Shown: positions 1-7,358 of the stretch, one piece after another
How positions within the stretch are numbered: position 1 is the stretch's first letter
Layout: each line of letters opens with the position of its first letter
Assembly (NCBI GenBank): GCA_018401375.1
Contig: JAGYKR010000008.1
Span: 54,105-118,104, forward strand
Origin: Ilumatobacteraceae bacterium
GTDB taxonomy: Bacteria; Actinomycetota; Acidimicrobiia; Acidimicrobiales; Ilumatobacteraceae
DNA length: 64,000 nucleotides
Direction of reading: 5' to 3'
The notes under the pieces: generated by a model
What the model was told of the DNA's origin: nothing
The model's input: the letters and a program-made list of their open reading frames with translations, nothing else
The model's database searches: none
Position numbers and translations under genes: made by a program

Positions 1-896
1 TGGCGGCCACGGACCCGCCGGGAAGTTGGGAGTATCAAAGGGCACTGTCAGAACCGGTGCCCCATCTCGATGCGGTGGTATTTCTCGCCAAACAGATCGC
101 TGACCAGATGTGGTCTGAACTATCCACTCGTGGCCGAGTCTGCACCCGGATCGAGATTGCGATCGAGACCGAACACGGTGAACGTAACGAACGCTCGTGG
201 TACCACGGAGCTGGATTTCGGGCGGCGCAGATCCTCGAGCGGGTGCGTTGGCAGCTCGAGGGGTGGGCGAGTACCGCAGAGATGACCGCTGGCGTGGTGC
301 TGATCCGGTTGGCGGCCACCGAGGTGAGTGCGGACTCCGGGGTGCAAGACCGGTTTTGGGGTGGTCGGTCCCGAGCCGATGATGATGCGCTGCGAGCGAT
401 CACCCGGTTGGTGGGGATGGCCGGTGTGGATGCGGTGCGGGTGCCGAGATGGCAAGGCGGGCGTCTGCCCGATGAGCGGTATCGATGGGTCCCAGCTCTC
501 AGCACCGGATCTGATTCCGGGCCTGATTCTGGGCCTCAGTCCGGATCTCAGTCGCGGTTTGATGTGGGGCCTGCTCTGTGGCCAGGGGCGCTGCCGGCCC
601 CTTCCCCGGCGGTGGTGCTCACCGAACCTCGAGCGGTCACAGTTCACGATGCGAATGGCGATCCGGTCACAGTGACGGGGCGTGGTGAGATCAGCGGTGC
701 GCCGGCGGTGGTGATCGAAAAAGGCCGATCCGTAGAGGTGCCGTGCTGGGCTGGTCCTTGGCCGCTTGAGCAGAGGTGGTGGGATCCGCAGTCCGTACGG
801 CGAGTGGCCCGTTTCCAGATGTTGCTCTCCGATGGGTCTGCGGTGTTAGCGGTGGTGGAGCACCAACGCTGGTGGATCATCGCCCTCTACGGGTGA
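1..896 (+). CDS. imuB: ImuB-like Y-family polymerase accessory protein, C-terminal part (5' end outside window)
   Basis: ImuB is a catalytically inactive Y-family polymerase relative that links the ImuA'/DnaE2 mutasome to the beta clamp during SOS mutagenesis (known for the family). The frame is open from base 3, so the GTG at 57 is internal and about 298 residues are visible. The text has the little-finger-like region around 'FLAKQIADQMWSEL' and 'CTRIEIAIETEHGERNERSWYH', a proline-rich linker, and the typical ImuB end 'GPWPLEQRWWDP...RVARFQ' and 'WWIIALYG'. The linker carries short GSDSGPDSGPQSGSQS repeats. A NUDIX gene and an SOS-controlled dnaE2 follow on the same strand, which supports the identification. 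The polymerase-like N-terminal part cannot be judged here. Confidence 0.85.
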   Translation, partial: AATDPPGSWEYQRALSEPVPHLDAVVFLAKQIADQMWSELSTRGRVCTRIEIAIETEHGERNERSWYHGAGFRAAQILERVRWQLEGWASTAEMTAGVVLIRLAATEVSADSGVQDRFWGGRSRADDDALRAITRLVGMAGVDAVRVPRWQGGRLPDERYRWVPALSTGSDSGPDSGPQSGSQSRFDVGPALWPGALPAPSPAVVLTEPRAVTVHDANGDPVTVTGRGEISGAPAVVIEKGRSVEVPCWAGPWPLEQRWWDPQSVRRVARFQMLLSDGSAVLAVVEHQRWWIIALYG

Positions 897-964
897 CAGG
901 TGGCACGGGTGACGGGCCGGCAGATTTTGATCGGGTCTATGGATCCGCGAGTAGGTTCGGTGGC

Positions 965-1579
965 GTGACGCCGGCAGAGACATTTGGCCCGAAGGTTCTT
1001 GGTGGCGGATGGCCCCAGAGCCTGCTGACGGCCGAGTTGATCGCTCAGGTGGAGTCTCGAGATCCCGTTGACGATCGCGAGCGTAGGAGCATCGAGAAGA
1101 TCTTGGTCGAGTTGGACCGATTGCCGGATCCCTTCGCTGAACATGCCGATCCGGTGCATCTGACGGCCTCGGGGATCGTGATCGGCGAGCGCGGGGTGTT
1201 GTTGTTGAAGCACCGCCGACTCGGGATCTGGGTGCAGCCTGGGGGCCACATCGATACGGGGGAAACACCCTGGGAAGCGGCGTTGCGCGAGGTGTGGGAA
1301 GAGACCGGATTGCAGGCTCAGTTGAGCGGCGCCCCTCGTAAGGATCTGCCCTTCGAGCAGGGGATCTATGGAGTGGATCACGTGGATGTGCACCCCGGTC
1401 CGCGGGGCCATGTCCACCTCGACCTGCGATATCTGATGACGGCTGGAGTTGACGGTGCATCCACGGATCCCTGTCCGCCTCCGGAGGAAAGCCAAGAGGT
1501 GGAGTGGCTCGACTGGGGCCAAGCGATCGAGCGCGCCGATCCGGGCCTGAGGGGCGCGTTGAGTGCGTTCCGACCCTGA
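965..1579 (+). CDS. NUDIX hydrolase
   Basis: Predicted pyrophosphohydrolase of about 204 residues. A complete Nudix box GX5EX7REUXEEXGU is visible at residues 94-116 (GHIDTGE...REVWEETGL). The substrate cannot be read from the sequence; members of this superfamily clean up oxidised or non-canonical nucleotides or cut nucleoside-diphosphate derivatives. The open frame extends back into imuB, but the GTG at 965 is chosen because it lies just after the imuB stop (896) and still keeps a full N-terminal helix before the fold. The gene sits between imuB and dnaE2, 36 bp before the dnaE2 start and upstream of the LexA box, so it would be transcribed with imuB rather than from the dnaE2 SOS promoter. 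Confidence 0.8.
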   Translation: MTPAETFGPKVLGGGWPQSLLTAELIAQVESRDPVDDRERRSIEKILVELDRLPDPFAEHADPVHLTASGIVIGERGVLLLKHRRLGIWVQPGGHIDTGETPWEAALREVWEETGLQAQLSGAPRKDLPFEQGIYGVDHVDVHPGPRGHVHLDLRYLMTAGVDGASTDPCPPPEESQEVEWLDWGQAIERADPGLRGALSAFRP

Positions 1580-1590
1580 CTTGCATTAAA

Positions 1591-1604
1591 CGAACATTTG
1601 TTCG
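1591..1604. promoter_or_regulatory. LexA (SOS) box upstream of dnaE2
   Basis: The sequence cgaacatttgttcg is a perfect CGAAC-N4-GTTCG palindrome, the Gram-positive/actinobacterial LexA operator. It ends 11 bp before the preferred GTG start of dnaE2 (1616). SOS control of dnaE2 is established in mycobacteria and related bacteria. The operator is fully intact although the gene behind it is broken. Confidence 0.85.
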
Positions 1605-1615
1605 ATACTGCACAG

Positions 1616-4600
1616 GTGTCGTACGCCGAGTTGCATTGCCACTCCAATTTCTCCTTCCTTGAGGGTGTGGCCGATCCAGAGGATTTGGTCAATGAGGCTG
1701 CACACCTCAACCTCGCTGCACTCGCATTGACCGATCGTGACGGTGTGTACGGGGTGGTGCGCGGGGCGCGAGCGGCTCGCGCCGCTGGTCTGCCGATGGC
1801 CTTCGGGGCTGAGATCACGATCGGCGCACACAGTCTGGTGGTCATTGCCGACGGAGCTCGGGGTTACGCCCGGTTGGCCCGAACCCTCAGCCTCGGCCAT
1901 CTGGCCGGATCCAAGGGTGCACCGGTATTCACGATCTCTGATCTCGTGGAAGGTCTCGCCGGTGATGCCTGGGTGCTGACCGGATGCGGTCGCGGGATGG
2001 TGCCGACCGCATTGATGAAAGAGGGTCCTCGGGCGGCTCGAAGCCGACTGGAACAGCTGGTGGCAGGTTTTGGGCGCGATCGGGTGCTGATGGAACTGTG
2101 GGATCACGGGGATCCGGTGGATTCGGCGCGCAATGATGCGCTCGTGGCGGTTGCCGCCCACGTGGGAGTGGAGTCGGTGGCCTGAAACGACCTCACCCGC
2201 CCCGCCCCTCCCAACGCCATCTCGCCGCTGCGGTGGCTGCCGTTAAAGCCCGGCGCAGCCTGGTGGAGATGGATCCGTGGTTGGTGGCCCACTCAAGTGC
2301 CCATCTTCGATCGGGAGCCGAGCAGGCCCGCCGTTTCGCTCGTTATCCGGGGGTGGTGGAGCGAGCCGGTGAGATCGGTCTGGCTGCGGCGTTTGATCTG
2401 TCCTTAGTGGCGCCTCGGTTACCTCCATTCGCGTGTCCACCGGGGCCCTCAGGGAAACCGTTGACCGAAATGGCATATCTGCGTCAACTGACCGAACACG
2501 GGGCGCGGCGACGCTACGGGGAACGGCCCACAGCAGGCGAGGATCTGTCGCTGCGTTCCCGGGCTTGGAAGGTGATTGACCACGAACTCGCAGTGATCGA
2601 ATCCCTCGGTTTTGCCGGCTACTTCCTCGTGGTCTGGGACATCGTGGAGTTTTGTCGGCGGAGCGATATCTACTGCCAGGGTCGAGGCTCGGCGGCTAAT
2701 TCGGCAGTGTGTTTCGCGCTCGGGATCACAGCGGCTGATGCGGTGTCGCTCGGCTTGTTGTTTGAACGGTTCTTGTCCACCGAGCGCGATGGACCCCCCG
2801 ATATCGATATCGACATCGAAAGCGGCCGCCGAGAAGAGGTGATCCAATACGTGTTCTCGCGCTACGGGCGGCATCACGCCGCTCAGGTAGCCAATGTGAT
2901 CACGTATCGGGCGCGTTCGGCGGTGCGCGATATGGCCCGTGCCCTTGGGTATGCGCCCGGACAGCTCGATGCGTGGGCCAAACAGGTGGACCGGTGGCGC
3001 GATGTCGACAAGGTCAACGATCAGCCTGATCACGGGATCCCGGCCGCAGTGTTGGATCTGGCCGCCCAGATCGAGAACTCACCGCGCCATCTCGGGATCC
3101 ACTCTGGTGGGATGGTGATTTGTGACCGTCCGGTGATTGAGGTCTGTCCGGTGGAGTGGGCGCGCATGGAGGGCCGGTCGGTGCTGCAGTGGGACAAAGA
3201 GGATTGTGCCACCGCCGGTCTGGTGAAGTTTGATCTGCTCGGTCTCGGGATGTTGTCGGCCCTGCACGCTGCGGTAGATCTGATCCGTGAGCACCGTGGC
3301 TATGAGGTGGATCTGGCCACCATCCCCCAAGAGGACGAGGTCTACGCGATGTTGTGTCGGGCCGACACCGTTGGGGTATTCCAAGTGGAGAGTCGGGCCC
3401 AGATGGCCACTCTGCCTCGGCTCAAACCGCGTCGTTTCTATGATCTTGTGGTGGAGGTGGCCTTGATCCGCCCCGGCCCGATCCAAGGTGGTTCGGTGCA
3501 CCCGTACATCCGACGCCGCAACGGTCAAGAACCGATCACCTATTTGCATCCGTTGCTCGAGAACTCCCTCGGCAAGACCCTCGGGGTGCCGTTATTCCAA
3601 GAACAGTTGATGCAGATGGCAATCGACGTGGCCGGGTTCACTCCATCAGAATCTGATGAACTCCGTCAGGCCATGGGGTCACAACGTTCGGCGGCACGGA
3701 TGGAACGTTTGCGGGCCCGGCTATATGCGGGGATGGCCCAACGGGGGATCACCGGAGATGTGGCCGACGAGATTTACCTCAAGATGCGGGCTTTCGCGAA
3801 CTATGGGTTCCCCGAGTCCCACAGCGTGTCTTTCGCTTATCTGGTGTATTCCTCGGCCTGGATCAAACTGCATGAGCCGGCGGCGTTTTGTGCAGCGTTG
3901 ATCAACTCCCAACCGATGGGGTTTTGGAGTCCGCACACGTTGGTCCGTGACGCCCGACGCCACGGGGTAGAGGTCCGTACCCCTGATCTCGCGGTCTCTC
4001 GGGCGGGGGCCACCCTTGAGGACCAGGGCGCGTCGGTGCGTCTCGGCTTGGGATCGATCAGGGGAATCTCTGATGCGGTGGCCGAACAGATCGTCACCGA
4101 GCGCGATCAGCGCGGGCCATACGTGGACATGGAGGATCTGGTGCGCCGGGTACCTGAGGTGACGCTTGCACATCTCGAGGCCCTTGCGACGGCGGGGGCC
4201 TGTGAGGAGTCGTTGGGATTGGATCGGCGCCGGGCGCTGTGGACCGCAGGTGCGGTCTCGCAGTCACGGCCTGACAGGCTGGCGGGAATCGTCACCGGCG
4301 AGCGGGCTCCCCGACTGCCAGAGATGACTCCCATCGAGGAAGCGGTTGCAGACCTATGGAGTACAGGGGTGTCTCCCGATGGCCATCCCACCCAGTTCTG
4401 TAGAGAACAACTCGCCCAGATGGGGGTGGTGGTGGCAGCCGATCTGATGAACCAGGAATCAGGGTCGCGGGTGCTGGTGGCCGGGGTGGTGACCCATCGC
4501 CAACGTCCTATGACGGCACGTGGGGTCACGTTTTTGAACCTCGAAGATGAGACCGGTCTGATCAATGTGGTGGTCTCGGTGGGATGTTGGAAGCGGTTCG

Positions 4601-4737
4601 CAAAGGTGGCCCGCAGCGCATCGGCGATGGTGATCCGGGGCCGACTCGAGATCTCCGAAGGGGTGATTAATCTTGTGGCTGATCACCTAGAGACGATGTC
4701 AGTGCCGGTTGGGTCGCGCAGTCGCGATTTCCGCTGA
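1616..4737 (+). pseudogene. dnaE2: DnaE2/ImuC error-prone DNA polymerase III alpha, frame broken near 2183-2192
   Basis: SOS-induced translesion polymerase working with ImuA'/ImuB. The first segment (GTG 1616 to TGA 2183-2185) is a PHP domain starting VSYAELHCHSNFSFLEG, the normal DnaE2 N-terminus; a TTG at 1598 lies inside the LexA box and is not a likely start. The second segment (frame open to 4737, first GTG 2233, 834 residues) has the whole polymerase: catalytic Asp residues in PDIDIDIE (190, 192, 194 of this segment) and KFDLLGL (D334), then a C-terminal OB fold. Homology runs on across the break: HLAAAVAAVKARRSL follows in the other frame. A TGA stands in frame after VESVA, and about nine bases later one base is missing, so a stop plus a frameshift, or one compensating slip, separates the halves. 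A split but working polymerase is possible; sequence error is not excluded. Confidence 0.8.
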
Positions 4738-5472
4738 AGCCAGGTGAACCGCCGATCGGCGCAGCGGTTTCAATGCGGAAGCCATCGTGCGGTAGCCAAG
4801 ACGCACACTGCTGCCGATCATGACTGCCACGATCACGGTTCCGAGTCCGGCGGTACCTCCGAGGGCCACGCCTACCACCAGCCAGGTCACCTCAAAGCCG
4901 GTCCGCATCAACGCCTCGGCCCCACCGGTGCGATCCGAGGCCGCAGTGGCCAAGAGTTCACCCATCCCAGCGCCGAGCCCTGACGCAATCACCGCTCCGG
5001 CTCCGAGCCCAACCACCGCCACTGCAAGTACGTGCCAGGCAATGACTGCCGGGTTGATGCCCGACGGCGGGGTCCAATGGTCCCACCAACTCATGAACAC
5101 CGGCAATAAGGCGCCACTGATTAACGGCAGAGCCAGCGTTCCTGGGCCGGGCCTTCGCCCGAGCGCCATCGATAGCCCGATCATCACCGCCGCCATCGCC
5201 CAGACCACGAAGGTGATTGGGATCTCCCAACGAAAAGCGACTGCGGTGATCAAGACATCGAGCGGGCCCGGTCCGAGTTGTGTCCACAGCAACAGTGCAA
5301 CCCCGGCGGCGATCAAGGTGGACCCGAGCAGCAACACAATGATCCGCAGTCCGAGATGCAAGGTGTCGGGGCGCGGTGCTGTCCGCTCCACTTCGGCGGC
5401 CACCACTGCCAGCGCTCCCGCCCGCGACAAAGCAATGTGCTCAGGCACGTGCAGATGAGGCAGGTGAGGCAA
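4699..5472 (-). CDS. YczE/YitT-like multi-pass membrane protein
   Basis: A 257-residue integral membrane protein with roughly five to six hydrophobic segments after a ~40-residue polar N-terminus. The segment LLLGSTLIAAGVALLLWTQL followed by GPGPLDVL resembles the start of the YczE/YyaS/YitT membrane protein family, whose function is not established. The long N-terminal tail suggests the true start may be further in. The 3' end overlaps the dnaE2 3' end convergently by 39 bp. It lies 38 bp downstream of the hot-dog-like gene on the same strand, so the two may be co-transcribed. Confidence 0.6.
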   Translation of the reverse strand: MPHLPHLHVPEHIALSRAGALAVVAAEVERTAPRPDTLHLGLRIIVLLLGSTLIAAGVALLLWTQLGPGPLDVLITAVAFRWEIPITFVVWAMAAVMIGLSMALGRRPGPGTLALPLISGALLPVFMSWWDHWTPPSGINPAVIAWHVLAVAVVGLGAGAVIASGLGAGMGELLATAASDRTGGAEALMRTGFEVTWLVVGVALGGTAGLGTVIVAVMIGSSVRLGYRTMASALKPLRRSAVHLASAEIATARPNRH

Positions 5473-5510
5473 ATGAGGGCGTTCGCTCAGAAGGGTTCAG
5501 GGTAGCCGGG

Positions 5511-6464
5511 TCAGCTCAGCAGTTCTGCTGGGTACCCCGGATACGAGGCCTTAAACACGCCCGAGTGGAGGGTGACCTCGGCGGCTACTTTGCCGGTGTC
5601 GGTATCGGTCAATGTGGTGCGGACCCAGTAGGACTCGGTCTTGCGGCTCTGACTGAGCCCGATCACCTCCCGGTGCAGGCTGTACGTCTGATCCAAGAAC
5701 ACCGGTCCGTGGACGAGCTTGATCTCGAGATCAAGGAACAAGCCCATGACTGGTGAGCGCACTGGCCAACGGTTGGAGGATTTGTTGGCGAGCACGCTGA
5801 TCATCTCAATCGGCAGGATCGCTCGGCCCCAGGGGGACTGTGCAGCACCTTCGGGGGTGTACCACGGGTGGGGTTCGGTGATCTTGGCCACCTTGTCGGC
5901 CTGAGAAAACGGATAGGCCGGGCCGTTGTGCTCGGCGTACCCCATCGAGACCACCCGGTCTGCATCGCCCGCCATGCCCACCTCGAGCTGATCGATGATG
6001 AATAGGTCCCCGGGATCGCCTTGGGCCTCACGGCGCAGATCCAAAGCGCTGGTGGGATGATCAGGGCCGATCGATACCGAGCCCTCCAAAACGGGGGTGC
6101 CATCGGCCTTAAAGGCTTCGATGCGACCGGTCCGTGGTCCGGTGGTGATCAATGTGGCCTGCACCTGTTCGCCTTCCACCACCATCGTCCGGAAGTGACT
6201 GCTAATACAGCCCCGCTCAAACCAGGCGGTACCCCAGATCGATGTGGCTAAGGGGTCGAACTGGCTGAAATGGGTGGGTCCTTCGATCGGGGCACCAGCG
6301 AGGCCGAGGTCGGCGGCCTGGTCTCCGTCATGCACGCTGGCATGGCCGTCCACTACCTGATCGGCCAGCATCTGGGCCGGGGACCTGAACGGACCCATGA
6401 TCTTGAGTTTGGTGGTGAACCCGGTTTCACCCGGCTGTGAGATGTGCGCCCCTGTGGATTCCAT
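5511..6464 (-). CDS. Conserved protein, probably hot-dog fold (acyl thioesterase/dehydratase-like)
   Basis: A soluble protein of 317 residues with no signal peptide. Stretches such as LGLAGAPIEGPTHFSQFDPL and SSHFRTMVVEGEQVQATL in the N-terminal half, and a second beta-rich half near VFLDQTYSLHREVIGLSQSRKTESYWV, look like a double hot-dog protein of the MaoC/thioesterase type common in actinobacterial acyl-CoA metabolism. This is pattern recognition only; I cannot point to a certain catalytic residue. The ATG at 6464 lies directly beside the four-copy 16 bp tandem repeat, which separates it from the divergent comF gene. Confidence 0.45.
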   Translation of the reverse strand: MESTGAHISQPGETGFTTKLKIMGPFRSPAQMLADQVVDGHASVHDGDQAADLGLAGAPIEGPTHFSQFDPLATSIWGTAWFERGCISSHFRTMVVEGEQVQATLITTGPRTGRIEAFKADGTPVLEGSVSIGPDHPTSALDLRREAQGDPGDLFIIDQLEVGMAGDADRVVSMGYAEHNGPAYPFSQADKVAKITEPHPWYTPEGAAQSPWGRAILPIEMISVLANKSSNRWPVRSPVMGLFLDLEIKLVHGPVFLDQTYSLHREVIGLSQSRKTESYWVRTTLTDTDTGKVAAEVTLHSGVFKASYPGYPAELLS

Positions 6465-6465
6465 C

Positions 6466-6529
6466 CTGATCAGAGTAGTGACTGATCAGAGTAGTGACGG
6501 ATCAGAGCAGTGCCGGATCAGAGTAGTGC
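6466..6529. repeat. Tandem repeat, 4 x 16 bp, between divergent genes
   Basis: Four adjacent 16 bp units: ctgatcagagtagtga twice, then cggatcagagcagtgc and cggatcagagtagtgc. Each contains TGATCA or GGATCA and AG(T/C)AGTG. The array starts two bases before the ATG of the minus-strand gene (6464) and ends 16 bases before the preferred comF ATG (6546), so it forms almost the whole divergent intergenic region. It could be a set of protein-binding sites or a slippage-prone repeat. Confidence 0.9.
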
Positions 6530-6545
6530 TGGGGGCATTCACATA

Positions 6546-7358
6546 ATGACTGTGACACCCCCTCGTCATGATGCAGACATGCTTCTTCAGACATCCTGCG
6601 CCGGGTGCTCAAAGCCCGGATATCCGCTGTGCCGCACCTGCCGTTTCGCTTTGGTGCGTCCGCCCGGAGGGCGCCGCCATCAACCGATCGGGCCCGACGG
6701 GATTATCGCCGCCGTCCCGTTTTCTGGCCGTTCCCGCGATGTGATCCTCGGCTTCAAATACCGTAACCGGCGCGCCGTGGCTGCACATCTGGCCGGTTTG
6801 CTGGTGAATCGGATCCTCGGAGCGGGTCTGCGGCCCGGGGTGGATTTTGATGTGGTGACCTGGGCTCCCACGTCAGCGGCCCGGCGTAGAGCCCGCGGTT
6901 TTGACCAAGCCGAGTTAGTAGCTCGGCGGGTGGCCCTGCAGTTGGGCCTGCCGGTGCGTCAACTGCTGGTGCGGCGTAGCGCCACCGCCCCCCAGACCGG
7001 CGCAGGTCGCACCGAGCGGCTGGCGGGGCCGCGCTTTGGGGTGCATCCCCGAGCGGCCGGAGCCCGGGTGCTGATCGTTGATGACGTGGTCACTACCGGG
7101 AGCACACTCGGTGGTGCATCTCGGGCTCTCGGGGCTGCCGGGGCGGTCAGTGTGATCCGTACCGCAGTGGCCGCTACTCCGGCCGGGGTGCACGGCCGTC
7201 AGCAGCGATGGGGTCGGGTCGTGGTCGGACCATGGCCGACGGCGCCGGTAGCATTCGCAGCGCATGGGCATCCTGGATCGAATCCTCCGCGCCGGAGAAG
7301 GCAAGAAACTGAAAGCACTCCAAGCGATGGTGCCCGACATCAACGCCTGGGAGCCTGA
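6546..7358 (+). CDS. comF: ComF-family amidophosphoribosyltransferase-like protein
   Basis: About 270 residues. A zinc-finger-like N-terminus with CAGC and CRTC cysteine pairs is followed by a PRTase fold with the PRPP-binding motif VLIVDDVVTTGST. Family members take part in DNA uptake in competent bacteria, but the actinobacterial role is not established. The frame opens at a GTG (6510) inside the tandem repeat; the ATG at 6546 is preferred, and an ATG at 6579 (MLLQTSCAGC) is also possible. The stop lies 95 bp inside secA, so the last ~30 residues (Arg/Pro-rich) are read from secA DNA in another frame. This tail is unusual and may reflect a lost stop. Confidence 0.75.
   Translation: MTVTPPRHDADMLLQTSCAGCSKPGYPLCRTCRFALVRPPGGRRHQPIGPDGIIAAVPFSGRSRDVILGFKYRNRRAVAAHLAGLLVNRILGAGLRPGVDFDVVTWAPTSAARRRARGFDQAELVARRVALQLGLPVRQLLVRRSATAPQTGAGRTERLAGPRFGVHPRAAGARVLIVDDVVTTGSTLGGASRALGAAGAVSVIRTAVAATPAGVHGRQQRWGRVVVGPWPTAPVAFAAHGHPGSNPPRRRRQETESTPSDGARHQRLGA

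Noticed and set aside
1598..1600. TTG as start of dnaE2
   Set aside because: It lies inside the LexA box; the GTG at 1616 gives the normal N-terminus VSYAELHCH.
6466..6529. CRISPR array
   Set aside because: Units are directly adjacent and 16 bp long, without spacers; this is a simple tandem repeat.
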